The notes below the pieces were generated by a model, which was not told where the DNA came from, did no database searches, and saw only the letters and a list, made by a program, of their open reading frames with translations. The position numbers were made by a program, and so were the translations under genes. Positions 44,624 to 54,625 of a stretch of DNA of 64,000 nucleotides are shown here, one piece after another; within the stretch, counting starts at the first letter, position 1; every line of letters begins with the position of its first letter. The stretch comes from Prochlorococcus sp. AG-409-I11 (GTDB taxonomy: Bacteria > Cyanobacteriota > Cyanobacteriia > PCC-6307 > Cyanobiaceae): NCBI GenBank assembly GCA_003215725.1, contig QCJX01000004.1:38718-102717 (forward strand). Reading direction: 5' to 3'.

Positions 44624-45598
44624 TCAATCAACAATTTCTAATGCTAATCCTTGAAGGATCAATCGAACATTATGACGCTGTAAATCAAGAAAAGTTGAAG
44701 CAGGACCATTTTCACCTGATAGAGAATCAACATAAAAAGTACCGCCAAAACTTGCTCCACTGGATTTTGCTACCTCTTCTTGAGCCTTTGAGCTCACAGT
44801 ACTTTCACAAAATATGGTAGGGACTTTATTCGTTTTAACTTTATTGATCAATTTAAGCATTCTTTTTGGAGTCACTTGACTTTCAGCATTGACTGGCCAC
44901 AAATATGCTTCTTCTAGACCGTAATCATCAGCAAGATATGAGAATGCACCTTCGCATGTAACCAATACTTTTTGTTTTGGAGGAATCAATGCCAAAGCAT
45001 TTCTTAATTCGATATCAAGTAATTCGATTTTCTTTTTATAATTTTCACCATTCAATTTAAATGTATTTGCATTAGTAGGATCAAGATCGCTGAAGGCCTC
45101 TACGATTCGATCAACATATTTCATAGCTCTTTTAGGAGACATCCAAGCATGAGGGTTAGGCTTACCGTTATAAATATCTCCTTCAATAAGTAAAGGTTTC
45201 ATTCCATCAGTTAAAACGATTACTGGAATGTCTCCTGCCGTTGAAGTAAATTTCCTTGACCATAATTCCAAACCAAGTCCATTTTCAATAATAAGATCTG
45301 CCTTACTAGCTTTAACTAAATCACTTGGCGTTGGCTTATATCCATGGATTTCTGCTCCAAACTTTGTTATTGATTCTACCGAAATAGAATCTCCAGCAAC
45401 GTTGCGAGCAATGTCTGCTAAAACTGTAAAAGTTGTCAGAACAAAAGGTTTATCTCTTTGGTTCTTTTGTAAATTATTTTCAATTTGGTTGGAACAAGAT
45501 GTGATCAAAAATAAGCTAAATAAAAAGATAATTGAGAAAACTCTGTTTTGATGGAGTTTCTTTATTAGAAATTTTAATATCAACAATAGTCTCATCAT
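44624..45598 (-). CDS. Manganese-type ABC transporter, substrate-binding lipoprotein
   Basis: Captures the metal ion outside the plasma membrane; 324 residues. Lipobox LITSC with the lipidated Cys35, then a ZnuA/MntC fold. Four likely metal ligands are visible: His85 (GAEIHGYKP), His150 (NPHAWMSP), Glu216 (CEGAFSY) and Asp291 (FYVDSLS). His-His-Glu-Asp is the manganese set seen in MntC/PsaA; zinc proteins have a third His, and there is no long His-rich loop. So manganese, needed for photosystem II, is the best guess. It leads the operon with ATPase, permease and possibly DUF4336. The symbol mntC would fit, but I keep it open. Confidence 0.92.
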   Translation of the reverse strand: MMRLLLILKFLIKKLHQNRVFSIIFLFSLFLITSCSNQIENNLQKNQRDKPFVLTTFTVLADIARNVAGDSISVESITKFGAEIHGYKPTPSDLVKASKADLIIENGLGLELWSRKFTSTAGDIPVIVLTDGMKPLLIEGDIYNGKPNPHAWMSPKRAMKYVDRIVEAFSDLDPTNANTFKLNGENYKKKIELLDIELRNALALIPPKQKVLVTCEGAFSYLADDYGLEEAYLWPVNAESQVTPKRMLKLINKVKTNKVPTIFCESTVSSKAQEEVAKSSGASFGGTFYVDSLSGENGPASTFLDLQRHNVRLILQGLALEIVD

Positions 45599-45685
45599 TT
45601 ATGGAACCAAATTAAAAGCATATGAGAATTAAACCACAATCTACTTTTTAGTTTTAACAAATAAACTCTAAGCATGTTAAATGAC

Positions 45686-47071
45686 TCAATTGGACTCTAT
45701 TAATTTTTGCTGAATATTAACCTCTGGAGATTGACTATCCATCCATGTAGTTGCTTGCTTCAAAAAACCTTTCCAGTCCAAACGCTCTTCATTAGCTGCT
45801 TTTGCGATCAAAGTTGATGCTTGTTGTTTCAGCAATTCTAAATCAGGCTCAGTGACACCATTGTTTATTGCCATCCAGTCTGACATTGAACGTCCAACAA
45901 CTCTGGTTAAATATGCAGCACTCAACGCTTGCAAAGTTCCAGCCGCCAACCAACTCCCACCATGTAATTTGGCAACTCCTAACAAAGTCTGTCCACTCCA
46001 CTCAACAACACCTTGAGCTACAGCTGCACAAGAAAGTTGTTTGGCGACTATCTTTAAAGTTTCGGGTTTCCATTTACAAGACCAAACTTGCGCCATCTCT
46101 TTAATCATTAATCCATTAACTACAGCAACTGCTAACAAATCTGCGGAAGCGACAGGAGAAGCAAATACAGCGCCTGCTACTAACCATTGAGTGCGATTTT
46201 GAATAGCCTTAAATTTATCTCTGCGTAAAAGCTCTAAATCCGTCTGCCAGGAAGCATGCAAATCACAGAGCAATCTCTGTTTGGTGTTATCTATATTTTT
46301 TCTTGGTTGTTCCAAAAGACGTCGAACTTGCTTGAGAGAAGAATTGAGTTGCTCGTTATCGCCATTTGACCTCAAAATTCGTCCAGTCCATCTATGAGGC
46401 AACTGAGCTTGAAGTGCTTTGATTTGATCCGACCAAGTATTTTTATCCTCCCAATGAACCATCACCCACGATGGTTGATCTTCAGGAACATTCTCAAGCC
46501 AAAGAAGATCAACGGCTTTTAGAGGAAGAGGTAAGCAATACACCAAAAAGTCTTGCTCATGAAGTGCTTTTGGCCATGACCAATTTTTATCATGAGATGG
46601 CAAAGACGATAACCAAGACATATTTATTGATTTAGAACCTGCAATAGCTGATTCGACGTCCTTTTTTTCTGGCATCTCAGCACCATCAGAACAAACAAAA
46701 GCAATTTTCTGAGGTTCAGATCTATCCAAGACAGCACGAAAAGCTTTTGAACGTTCTGTACTACGAGTTACATACTGATCTTCTTTCTCCAAACTTTCAA
46801 ATTGCCCAAGAACCTCATAACAAAGACGTGTCCAACCATTAACAGTAGACGGAACATTAAAACTACCCTTCAAAGGCTTGGTGAACCACCAGGCGCCTGC
46901 TCCTGCGACAAGGAAGCCAATGCCACCTCCAGGGACATGCACTAAATCATTAATTACCCATTGACCTACTGCCAAAGATCCGAAGAGAATCCCTAACTTG
47001 CCATAAGGTAATGAAAGGTTGGGCAGGGAGAAAGGTTGAACAGAAAATTTTTTCAAGAAATCACTCATCAC
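45686..47071 (-). CDS. DUF697 membrane protein without GTPase P-loop
   Basis: 461 residues. N-terminal hydrophobic segments (about 27-43 and 47-63), a central soluble region (about 110-260), and a C-terminal DUF697 part with hydrophobic helices (VAGAVFASPVASADLLAVAVVNGL, AVAQGVVEWSGQTLLGVAKLHG). In other cyanobacteria DUF697 is joined to an Era-like GTPase. Here the central region has the expected strand IAFVCSDG but no GxxxxGKS and no NKxD, so it is probably a degenerate GTPase. Function unknown, perhaps envelope-related. It is transcribed alone. Confidence 0.75.
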   Translation of the reverse strand: MMSDFLKKFSVQPFSLPNLSLPYGKLGILFGSLAVGQWVINDLVHVPGGGIGFLVAGAGAWWFTKPLKGSFNVPSTVNGWTRLCYEVLGQFESLEKEDQYVTRSTERSKAFRAVLDRSEPQKIAFVCSDGAEMPEKKDVESAIAGSKSINMSWLSSLPSHDKNWSWPKALHEQDFLVYCLPLPLKAVDLLWLENVPEDQPSWVMVHWEDKNTWSDQIKALQAQLPHRWTGRILRSNGDNEQLNSSLKQVRRLLEQPRKNIDNTKQRLLCDLHASWQTDLELLRRDKFKAIQNRTQWLVAGAVFASPVASADLLAVAVVNGLMIKEMAQVWSCKWKPETLKIVAKQLSCAAVAQGVVEWSGQTLLGVAKLHGGSWLAAGTLQALSAAYLTRVVGRSMSDWMAINNGVTEPDLELLKQQASTLIAKAANEERLDWKGFLKQATTWMDSQSPEVNIQQKLIESN

Positions 47072-47297
47072 TTTTCCTTCTTAGCTCCTCTTAAACCTAA
47101 AGCAAATTTTAGATAGATAAACCCCATAAGACAAAGGCTTTTATGCTTCAAAACCTAACAAAGGGTTAATTGTTAAAAACTCTCATACCTCTTTCATCCA
47201 GTTTAAAGATATGTGAATCTCCTAAAGGACAAGAGTAAAGACATAGCAAGGCTACCGACAATGCGCCAAACTTGGATTTGGTATTAGTCATCAGGAA

Positions 47298-47819
47298 ATG
47301 AGTGATTCCTACAGCGATCCTCAGAGAAACGCGAGAAACTTCGGAAACTACAGGGAAGGTGGTCGAGGAAGCTCACCAGGCGGGAGAGGGCCAAGAGGTA
47401 GAGAAGGAGGCGGTTTCCGGATTCGTCTAAGTGACAATGAAATGCGATCAGCAAGAGCATTACAAGAAGCGTTTCACTTACGTTCAACCGTTGCCGTTCT
47501 TGGGTTTGCTTTAAGAACACTTGGACAACTTCTAGAAGAAGGAAAACTCGATGAAGTATTAGCTCAACATCGTTCTCAATTCTCTGGAAGTAATAACCGC
47601 AACGATGACGGGAAGCATAGGGGGAGATCAAATCGTTATGAAGATAAGAATTCAACTGGGAGTGGAGGAGCAAAACCAAATCCATTTGCTAGGCCAGAAA
47701 AGCCTCAAAGCCCAGTTCCTGAGACAACAACTGATTTATCAAAAGGTGATCAAATAATGGATAGTTCTGACAATCAAGGAAATGAAGAAGAAAAATCTAT
47801 TACCAGTAGCGAGAATTGA
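47298..47819 (+). CDS. Arg/Gly-rich protein with a small conserved core, upstream of trpS
   Basis: 173 residues. The first 40 are Arg/Gly/Ser-rich (EGGRGSSPGGRGPRGREGGG), like RNA-binding RGG tails; then comes a compact helical core (RIRLSDNEMRSARALQEAF, TVAVLGFALRTLGQLLEEGK), then a long acidic, Ser/Asn-rich disordered tail. The core may be the conserved part. An RNA- or ribosome-related role is only suggested by composition. ATG with AGGA just upstream; trpS begins 3 bases after its stop. Confidence 0.7.
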   Translation: MSDSYSDPQRNARNFGNYREGGRGSSPGGRGPRGREGGGFRIRLSDNEMRSARALQEAFHLRSTVAVLGFALRTLGQLLEEGKLDEVLAQHRSQFSGSNNRNDDGKHRGRSNRYEDKNSTGSGGAKPNPFARPEKPQSPVPETTTDLSKGDQIMDSSDNQGNEEEKSITSSEN

Positions 47820-47822
47820 TCA

Positions 47823-48836
47823 GTGAACAAAAAGCGTGTCCTTTCTGGAGTACAACCAACTGGAGAGTTACATATAGGTAATTGGTTAGGTGCTATACGC
47901 AACTGGGTAGAACTCCAAAAAACACATGAAACATTTGTTTGTGTAGTTGATTTACACGCAATAACTGTGCCTCATGACCCAGCATTACTTGCAAAAGAAA
48001 CATTATCCACAGCAGCTCTTTATATCGCTTGTGGAATGGATCCAAAAATTAGTTCAATATTTATACAAAGCCAAATATCAGCCCATAGTGAACTTTGCTG
48101 GATACTTAATTGTTTAACTCCTTTGAATTGGATGGAGAGAATGATACAGTTTAAAGAGAAATCTATTAAACAAGGAGATAATGTATCAATAGGTTTGCTT
48201 GACTACCCAGTTTTAATGGCTGCAGATATTCTTTTATACGATGCAGATCTTGTCCCAGTAGGTGAAGATCAGAAACAACACCTTGAACTAGCAAGAGATA
48301 TTGCACAACAACGAATAAATTCACGTTTTGGTTCAGAAGAACAACCTATTTTAAAAGTTCCAAGTCCGCTAATAATTAAAGAAGGAGCAAAAGTAATGAG
48401 CCTAATTGATGGTAATAAAAAAATGAGCAAAAGTGAACCTAATGAAGGAAGCAGAATTGCTCTTCTCGACCCCCCTGAGGTGATTGCAAAGAAAATAAAG
48501 AGGGCAAAAACGGATTCTTTTATAGGACTCGAATTCGGCAACAAAGAAAGACCTGAAACAGAAAATCTTTTAAGTATTTATGCAATCTTGAGTGGACTTG
48601 GAAAAGAAAAAGCCGCAAAAGATTGTGAGAGTATGGGCTGGGGAACCTTTAAGCCTCTATTAACAGAGGTTACTATTGATGCTCTAAGACCCATACAAGA
48701 AAAATATGTTGAACTAATTAAAGACCCAACTGAATTGAACAAAATTCTAAATGATGGCAGAAGAAGCGCTAGCGAAGTAGCAGAGTTGACTTTAGAGAAA
48801 GTGCGCAGAGCACTAGGTTTTTTTAATGCGGTCTAA
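47823..48836 (+). CDS. trpS: Tryptophanyl-tRNA synthetase
   Basis: Charges tRNA-Trp. 337 residues of class I, with the HIGN form of the first signature in GVQPTGELHIGNWLGA and KMSKS in KKMSKSEPNEGS. Start GTG at 47823, 3 bases after the Arg/Gly-rich gene. Length is normal. Confidence 0.97.
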   Translation: MNKKRVLSGVQPTGELHIGNWLGAIRNWVELQKTHETFVCVVDLHAITVPHDPALLAKETLSTAALYIACGMDPKISSIFIQSQISAHSELCWILNCLTPLNWMERMIQFKEKSIKQGDNVSIGLLDYPVLMAADILLYDADLVPVGEDQKQHLELARDIAQQRINSRFGSEEQPILKVPSPLIIKEGAKVMSLIDGNKKMSKSEPNEGSRIALLDPPEVIAKKIKRAKTDSFIGLEFGNKERPETENLLSIYAILSGLGKEKAAKDCESMGWGTFKPLLTEVTIDALRPIQEKYVELIKDPTELNKILNDGRRSASEVAELTLEKVRRALGFFNAV

Positions 48837-48918
48837 TCAAACAGGCTTTATGAAAACTCTTAAACAAGCTATGGTAATAAATAAAATACTGCATCTACAA
48901 CTCAAATAAGAAATTAAA

Positions 48919-50850
48919 ATGCCAATAATTACACTTCCAGACGGAACCAAAAAATCATTTGACAAGCCTATATCAACTCAAGAAATAGCATATTCAATTG
49001 GTCCTGGATTGGCCAAAGTTGCTTTGGCAGGCAAAATTAATGGTTCACTAATAGATACCTGTATGAAAATTGATTATGATGCCAATGTAACTATCATTAC
49101 CGCTAAAGATAAAGAAGGTTTAGAAATAATAAGACACTCGTTTGCTCATCTTGTTGGTCATGCAGTTAAACAATTATTCCCAACAGCAAAAATGGCAATA
49201 GGTCCTGTTATTGAAGATGGTTTTTATTATGATATTTCTTATGAAAAAACATTTACACCTGAAGACCTTGAGACAATAGAAACAAGAGTCAATGAACTTA
49301 TAATTCAAGACTATGATGTTCTTGTTGAGATTGTTTCAAGGAAGAAAGCAAAAGAAACATTCCTAGAGAGAGAAGAACAATTCAAAGTCGAGCTTGTAGG
49401 CCAGATTCCAGAGGGTGAAGAAATAAAACTATATAAACACCAAGAATATATTGACATGTGCAGGGGGCCACATGTTCCGAACACAAAGCATCTACGCTCT
49501 TTCAAGCTAATGAAAGTTTCTGGTGCTTATTGGCGAGGAGATTCAAACAACGAAATGCTGCAAAGAATATATGGCACAGCATGGTCAAATACTAAAGATC
49601 TTAAATCATATTTAAATAGGCTTGAAGAAGCCGAGAGAAGAGACCATAGGAAATTAGGAAAGTCATTATCTCTTTTTCATACTCAAGAGGAAGCACCTGG
49701 CATGATTTTTTGGCACGAGAATGGCTGGTCAATATATCAAACTCTTGAGCAATATATACGTAAAATATTAAAAGATAATGACTACAAAGAAATCAAAACT
49801 CCACAAGCTGTAGATAGGAGTCTATGGGAAAAATCTGGTCACTGGGAAAAATTCAAAGATGATATGTTTACAACTTCATCAGAGAATAGAGAGTATGCAA
49901 TCAAGCCAATGAATTGTCCATGTCATGTTCAAGTATATAATCAAGGGCTAAAAAGTTACAAAGATCTTCCAATTAGACTGGCAGAGTTTGGTTCATGCCA
50001 TCGCAATGAGCCTTCAGGTGCTCTTCATGGACTAATGAGAGTACGAAACTTTGTTCAAGATGATGCACACATTTTTTGCACAGAGAACCAAATACAAGAT
50101 GAGGTATCAAACTTTATTGATTTAGTTTTTGAGGTATATAAGTCTTTTGGCTTTGAATCAATTTTAATCAAGCTTTCTACTCGACCGAGCAAGCGTGTAG
50201 GTAGCGATGAAATTTGGGACAAGTCAGAAAAGGCATTGTCAGAGGCATTATCAGCAAAGGGTTTGGATTGGGAGATACTTCCAGGAGAAGGTGCATTTTA
50301 TGGGCCAAAAATTGAATTTTCCTTAAAAGATTGCATTGGAAGGGTTTGGCAATGTGGGACCATACAAGTAGATTTTTCTATGCCAGATAGGCTTGGAGCA
50401 ACTTTTATTGATGAAGAGAATCAAAAACAAATTCCTGTAATGCTACACAGAGCAATTCTTGGATCATTTGAACGTTTTATTGGAATTTTAATAGAACATT
50501 ATGCAGGTAAGTTTCCGAGCTGGCTAGCTCCAATACAAGTTGTTGTACTAGGTATTACTGATCGCAATACATTAGCCTGTAAAAAAGCATTCAAGGAACT
50601 TTCATGCAAAGGTTATCGTGTCAAGTTAGATATAAGGAACGAAAAAATAGGGTTTAAAATACGTGAGCATACCCTTAATAAAGTTCCTTATATGTTAATA
50701 ATAGGTGACAAGGAAGAACAAAATGACCTTGTTGCTGTTAGGACCAGGGAAGGCAAAGATCTAGGTGGAATGGAGTTAGATAATTTTCTTTCTATCCTAA
50801 AAAAATCAATATCCCTAAAAGGGAGGGTATTACAAAAAGAAGAAGAATGA
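48919..50850 (+). CDS. thrS: Threonyl-tRNA synthetase
   Basis: Charges tRNA-Thr and edits mis-charged serine. 643 residues in the normal order: N-terminal TGS domain (about 1-62), the editing domain with [16 protein letters not shown] and the Cys in [10 protein letters not shown], the class II core with [10 protein letters not shown] and [15 protein letters not shown], and a C-terminal anticodon domain (about 540-643). The zinc ligands Cys and two His of the core are present. It lies 82 bases after trpS. Confidence 0.97.
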   Translation: MPIITLPDGTKKSFDKPISTQEIAYSIGPGLAKVALAGKINGSLIDTCMKIDYDANVTIITAKDKEGLEIIRHSFAHLVGHAVKQLFPTAKMAIGPVIEDGFYYDISYEKTFTPEDLETIETRVNELIIQDYDVLVEIVSRKKAKETFLEREEQFKVELVGQIPEGEEIKLYKHQEYIDMCRGPHVPNTKHLRSFKLMKVSGAYWRGDSNNEMLQRIYGTAWSNTKDLKSYLNRLEEAERRDHRKLGKSLSLFHTQEEAPGMIFWHENGWSIYQTLEQYIRKILKDNDYKEIKTPQAVDRSLWEKSGHWEKFKDDMFTTSSENREYAIKPMNCPCHVQVYNQGLKSYKDLPIRLAEFGSCHRNEPSGALHGLMRVRNFVQDDAHIFCTENQIQDEVSNFIDLVFEVYKSFGFESILIKLSTRPSKRVGSDEIWDKSEKALSEALSAKGLDWEILPGEGAFYGPKIEFSLKDCIGRVWQCGTIQVDFSMPDRLGATFIDEENQKQIPVMLHRAILGSFERFIGILIEHYAGKFPSWLAPIQVVVLGITDRNTLACKKAFKELSCKGYRVKLDIRNEKIGFKIREHTLNKVPYMLIIGDKEEQNDLVAVRTREGKDLGGMELDNFLSILKKSISLKGRVLQKEEE

Positions 50851-50880
50851 TAAATACGATAGTTGTGCCTGCATTCACTT

Positions 50881-50886
50881 TATAAT
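50881..50886 (+). promoter_or_regulatory. Candidate -10 element before glk
   Basis: A consensus TATAAT 99 bases before the glk ATG, in the largest gap of this gene series (135 bases). No good -35 is seen at the right distance, so this is a weak call. Confidence 0.3.
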
Positions 50887-50985
50887 TCATATTCAATTCA
50901 GATTCATACTTAAATCTTACTTATCCATGCTAATCTAATCTTTACTTTCTACAAATAAAACCACAAGATCATTAGATCTATTCAC

Positions 50986-52029
50986 ATGAATTTACTAGCA
51001 GCTGACATCGGAGGTACAAAGTCATTGTTTGGAATTTATAAAAAGGAAGGAAGGCTTATTAAGATATTTGAAAAGCTTTATATGTCAGCGGAATGGAATT
51101 CATTTACTTCTATGTATAAAGATTTTAATAGTAATATTCCAAAAAATATTATTTCTCCTACTTACGGATGCATCGCTGTAGCTGGACCCGTAATAAATAA
51201 GTCTTGCAAAATGACAAATCTTGGATGGGAAATAAATGAAAAAGAAGTCCAGAAGGACTGTAATCTTGAGAAAGTAGAACTTATCAATGACCTTTCTGTT
51301 TTGGTATATGGAATTCCTTATTTAAATGATAACCAATTTATAACAATCCAAGGAGATAAGATCAAACCTCAAAAATATAGTAACGGCGTAATAGCCATTA
51401 TTGGTGCAGGTACAGGTCTGGGCATTGCCAAAGGTCTATTTTCAGACAACAAACTTTTTTCTTTGCCAAGTGAAGGAGGTCATGCAGAGTTCTCTCCTCG
51501 ATCTGAAAAAGAATGGTTAATGGCTCAATGGTTAAAAGCTGAGTTAAAAATCCAAAGATTATCTATTGAAAAAATTGTAAGTGGAACTGGACTTGGTCAT
51601 ATCGCGCGTTGGCGACTCTCTCAACCAGATGCAATTAATCATCCACTTTGTCAAAGTGCAGAAAATTGGGAGCTTAACAACTCCAAACGAGTTGACTTGC
51701 CTTCATTAGCAAGTGAATCTGCAAAAAATGGAGATGAGATGATGACAGAGGTATTAAAAATATGGTTAAGCGCTTTTGGTTCTGTAGCAGGAGATATTGC
51801 CTTGCAAGAACTATGTACTCAGGGGCTTTGGCTTTCAGGTGGAGCAGCAGCCAAACATTTAGAAGGAATACGTTCTATTACCTTCCTAGAAGCCTTAAAA
51901 CATAAAGGTCGCTTTAAAGATTTTTTAGAAAAGCTTCCTGTGATGGCACTTAAAGACCAAGATATAGGGTTATTTAGTGCTGGACAAAGGGCTTACTTGC
52001 TGGCCGAGTCAAATGGGAAACTTATCTGA
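50986..52029 (+). CDS. glk: Glucokinase
   Basis: Phosphorylates glucose with ATP. 347 residues of the bacterial Glk family: ADIGGTKSLFGIY at the start (phosphate 1), GAGTGLGIAKG in the middle, and the LPSEGGHAEFSP segment with Glu and His for glucose binding. It links glycogen or taken-up glucose to central metabolism; glgA is also in this window. thrB follows by 14 bases. Confidence 0.93.
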   Translation: MNLLAADIGGTKSLFGIYKKEGRLIKIFEKLYMSAEWNSFTSMYKDFNSNIPKNIISPTYGCIAVAGPVINKSCKMTNLGWEINEKEVQKDCNLEKVELINDLSVLVYGIPYLNDNQFITIQGDKIKPQKYSNGVIAIIGAGTGLGIAKGLFSDNKLFSLPSEGGHAEFSPRSEKEWLMAQWLKAELKIQRLSIEKIVSGTGLGHIARWRLSQPDAINHPLCQSAENWELNNSKRVDLPSLASESAKNGDEMMTEVLKIWLSAFGSVAGDIALQELCTQGLWLSGGAAAKHLEGIRSITFLEALKHKGRFKDFLEKLPVMALKDQDIGLFSAGQRAYLLAESNGKLI

Positions 52030-52043
52030 ATAGAAACAAAGTA

Positions 52044-52991
52044 ATGGCGCAGCCGCGCATAGGCCAAAAAGTAATAGTGGATGTACCTTCCACAACTGCC
52101 AATATTGGACCAGGTTTTGATTGCCTAGGTGCTGCCTTAGGCCTCAATAATCAATTCACTGTTCAAAGAATTGAGGGCAACGGTGAACGCTTTGAATTGA
52201 TTATGGAAAGCAATGAAGGGAATCATCTAAGAGGAGGGCCTGAAAACCTTGTTTATAGAGCTGCACAAAGAGTCTGGAAAGCTGCCGAAATTGAGCCTGT
52301 AGCTCTTGAAGCAAGAGTAAAACTTGCAGTTCCTCCTGCAAGAGGCTTAGGGAGCAGCGCTACTGCAATTGTTGCTGGGTTAGTAGGAGCTAACGCATTG
52401 ATGGGATCACCTCTCCCCAAAGAGAAACTATTAGAACTTGCAATAGACATAGAAGGACACCCAGATAACGTAGTTCCTTCATTACTAGGAGGCTTATGCA
52501 TGACAGCTAAAGCCGCCTCAGAGAGATGGAGAGTAGTTCGCTGTGACTGGGATCAATCAATCAAAGCGGTAGTTGCAATCCCTGGGATTCGACTAAGCAC
52601 AAGTGAAGCGAGAAGAGTAATGCCTAAAACAATTCCTATTGGGGATGCGGTAGTGAATTTGGGTGCCCTAACTCTTTTACTTAAAGGTCTCAAGATGGGT
52701 GATGAAGACCTGATAGCTGATGGAATGCATGACCGATTACACGAGCCTTATCGCTGGCGCCTAATAAAAGGTGGCCTTGAAGTCAAAGAAGCAGCCCTAA
52801 AAGCTGGAGCACTTGGTTGTGCCATTAGTGGAGCAGGACCAAGCATCCTCGCGCTTTGCAAGGGCAGTTATGGAAAATCAGTAAGTAGTGCAATGGTTAA
52901 AGCATGGGAAGCCAACGGTGTAGCTAGTAGAGCGCCCGTATTGGACTTGCAAACAAATGGCAGCCAATGGCATCCCGAGTCAAATGAGTAA
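52044..52991 (+). CDS. thrB: Homoserine kinase
   Basis: Phosphorylates homoserine on the way to threonine. 315 residues of the GHMP kinase family: VPSTTANIGPGFDCLGAALG at the start, the ATP loop PPARGLGSSATAIVAGL, and the C-terminal GCAISGAGPSILAL. Length normal. It lies 14 bases after glk and 58 before ndhD. Confidence 0.96.
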   Translation: MAQPRIGQKVIVDVPSTTANIGPGFDCLGAALGLNNQFTVQRIEGNGERFELIMESNEGNHLRGGPENLVYRAAQRVWKAAEIEPVALEARVKLAVPPARGLGSSATAIVAGLVGANALMGSPLPKEKLLELAIDIEGHPDNVVPSLLGGLCMTAKAASERWRVVRCDWDQSIKAVVAIPGIRLSTSEARRVMPKTIPIGDAVVNLGALTLLLKGLKMGDEDLIADGMHDRLHEPYRWRLIKGGLEVKEAALKAGALGCAISGAGPSILALCKGSYGKSVSSAMVKAWEANGVASRAPVLDLQTNGSQWHPESNE

Positions 52992-53049
52992 TTTTACTCA
53001 CGCCAGTTTAAAATGGCTGGCAAATTATTTTTTCTACCTCTAGTCCAAC

Positions 53050-54621
53050 ATGGACGCCTATTTGCCTATCACAGCTGCGTCTCAATCATCATTTTCATGG
53101 CTATCAGCAATCGTGCTGCTTCCAGCGATTGGAGCACTTTTAATGTTCCTTATACCTGAGAAAGAAGAGAGCAATTCATACCTACCCAGGAACATCGCTA
53201 TAGCCTTTCTTGCAGCAGACTTTTTGATAATTTTATTAGTGTTTGGTCGTATTTTTGATAAGAGCTTAGACGGACTTCAACTTGTAGAAAGGATAAGTTG
53301 GCTTCCAGCAATAGGACTAGAATGGTCATTAGGTGTTGACGGATTATCTGCTCCTCTAGTTATCTTAAGTGGTCTAATAACTTTATTATCTGCTATAGCA
53401 AGTTGGAAAATTACAAATAAACCAAGGCTATATTTCTCTCTCTTACTTGTTCAAGCATCAGCCCAGTCATTAGTATTTCTATCTCAAGACTTTTTATTAT
53501 TTTTCCTAGCTTGGGAATTAGAGCTTGTTCCTGTATACCTTCTTATAGCAATATGGGGAGGGAAAAGACGCTTGTATGCTGCTACGAAATTCATTTTATA
53601 TACAGCATTAGCTTCCCTATTAATTCTTATAAGTGGTCTTGCTTTAGCTCTATCTGGTGATGAATTTACTTTAAATTTAAGTCAGTTAGCGGCATTATCA
53701 CCATCAGGTATTTTCGGTGTTCTTTGTTACTTAGGTTTTTTAATTGGGTTTGGTGTAAAACTTCCTATTTTCCCTTTACACACATGGCTTCCAGATGCTC
53801 ATGGAGAAGCAAATGCTCCGGTTTCAATGCTACTTGCTGGAGTTTTACTAAAAATGGGAGGCTACGCTCTACTTCGTTTTAATGTTCAGATACTCCCAGA
53901 GGCGCACTTAAAGTTTGCTCCTGCTCTAATAATTATTGGAATAGTAAATATTATTTATGGTGCCTTAAATGCATTCGCTCAAGATAATGTTAAACGCCGT
54001 ATTGCTTGTAGTTCAGTAAGTCACATGGGTTTTGTCCTTCTAGGTATTGGAGCAATTAACTCTCTTGGAATGAGTGGTGCAATGCTACAGATGATTAGCC
54101 ATGGTCTTATAGCTGCTGCAATGTTCTTCATAACAGGAACATTTTACGAGAGAACTAATACCCTATCGATTCCTAATATGGGTGGATTGGCAAAGGTTTT
54201 ACCTATAACTTTTGCCTTCTTTCTAACAAGTTCATTAGCATCATTAGCATTACCAGGAATGAGTGGTTTTGTTAGTGAGATAACTGTATTCCTAGGTATA
54301 ACTAGCCAAGACACATTTACATCTTTATTTAGAGCAACTACAATTTTAATTGCAGCAATTGGATTAGTTCTTACCCCCATTTACCTGCTTTCAATGTGTA
54401 GAAGAGTCTTTTTTGGCCCCAGGATTCCTGCCTTAGCAATGGTTGAAGAATTAAATTATAGAGAACTAACAATAGGGCTAACTCTTTTAATACCAACGTT
54501 AGCGATAGGGTTCTGGCCACGTTTAGCTATAGATTTATACGAGTCATCAACAAATGCATTGGCACAAAATCTAATACTCGAAAGTGTAGTATCAAAAGCA
54601 ATTAACCTCAACATAGGTTAG
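53050..54621 (+). CDS. ndhD: NAD(P)H-quinone oxidoreductase subunit 4 (NdhD)
   Basis: Proton-pumping membrane subunit of NDH-1, which drives cyclic and respiratory electron flow. 523 residues, about 14 transmembrane helices. Seen: the [21 protein letters not shown] segment with the helix-5 Glu and the [29 protein letters not shown] signature of antiporter-like subunits. The length fits NdhD1/NdhD2; which paralogue is not clear. The next gene starts 4 bases later. Confidence 0.95.
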   Translation: MDAYLPITAASQSSFSWLSAIVLLPAIGALLMFLIPEKEESNSYLPRNIAIAFLAADFLIILLVFGRIFDKSLDGLQLVERISWLPAIGLEWSLGVDGLSAPLVILSGLITLLSAIASWKITNKPRLYFSLLLVQASAQSLVFLSQDFLLFFLAWELELVPVYLLIAIWGGKRRLYAATKFILYTALASLLILISGLALALSGDEFTLNLSQLAALSPSGIFGVLCYLGFLIGFGVKLPIFPLHTWLPDAHGEANAPVSMLLAGVLLKMGGYALLRFNVQILPEAHLKFAPALIIIGIVNIIYGALNAFAQDNVKRRIACSSVSHMGFVLLGIGAINSLGMSGAMLQMISHGLIAAAMFFITGTFYERTNTLSIPNMGGLAKVLPITFAFFLTSSLASLALPGMSGFVSEITVFLGITSQDTFTSLFRATTILIAAIGLVLTPIYLLSMCRRVFFGPRIPALAMVEELNYRELTIGLTLLIPTLAIGFWPRLAIDLYESSTNALAQNLILESVVSKAINLNIG

Positions 54622-54625
54622 ATAA

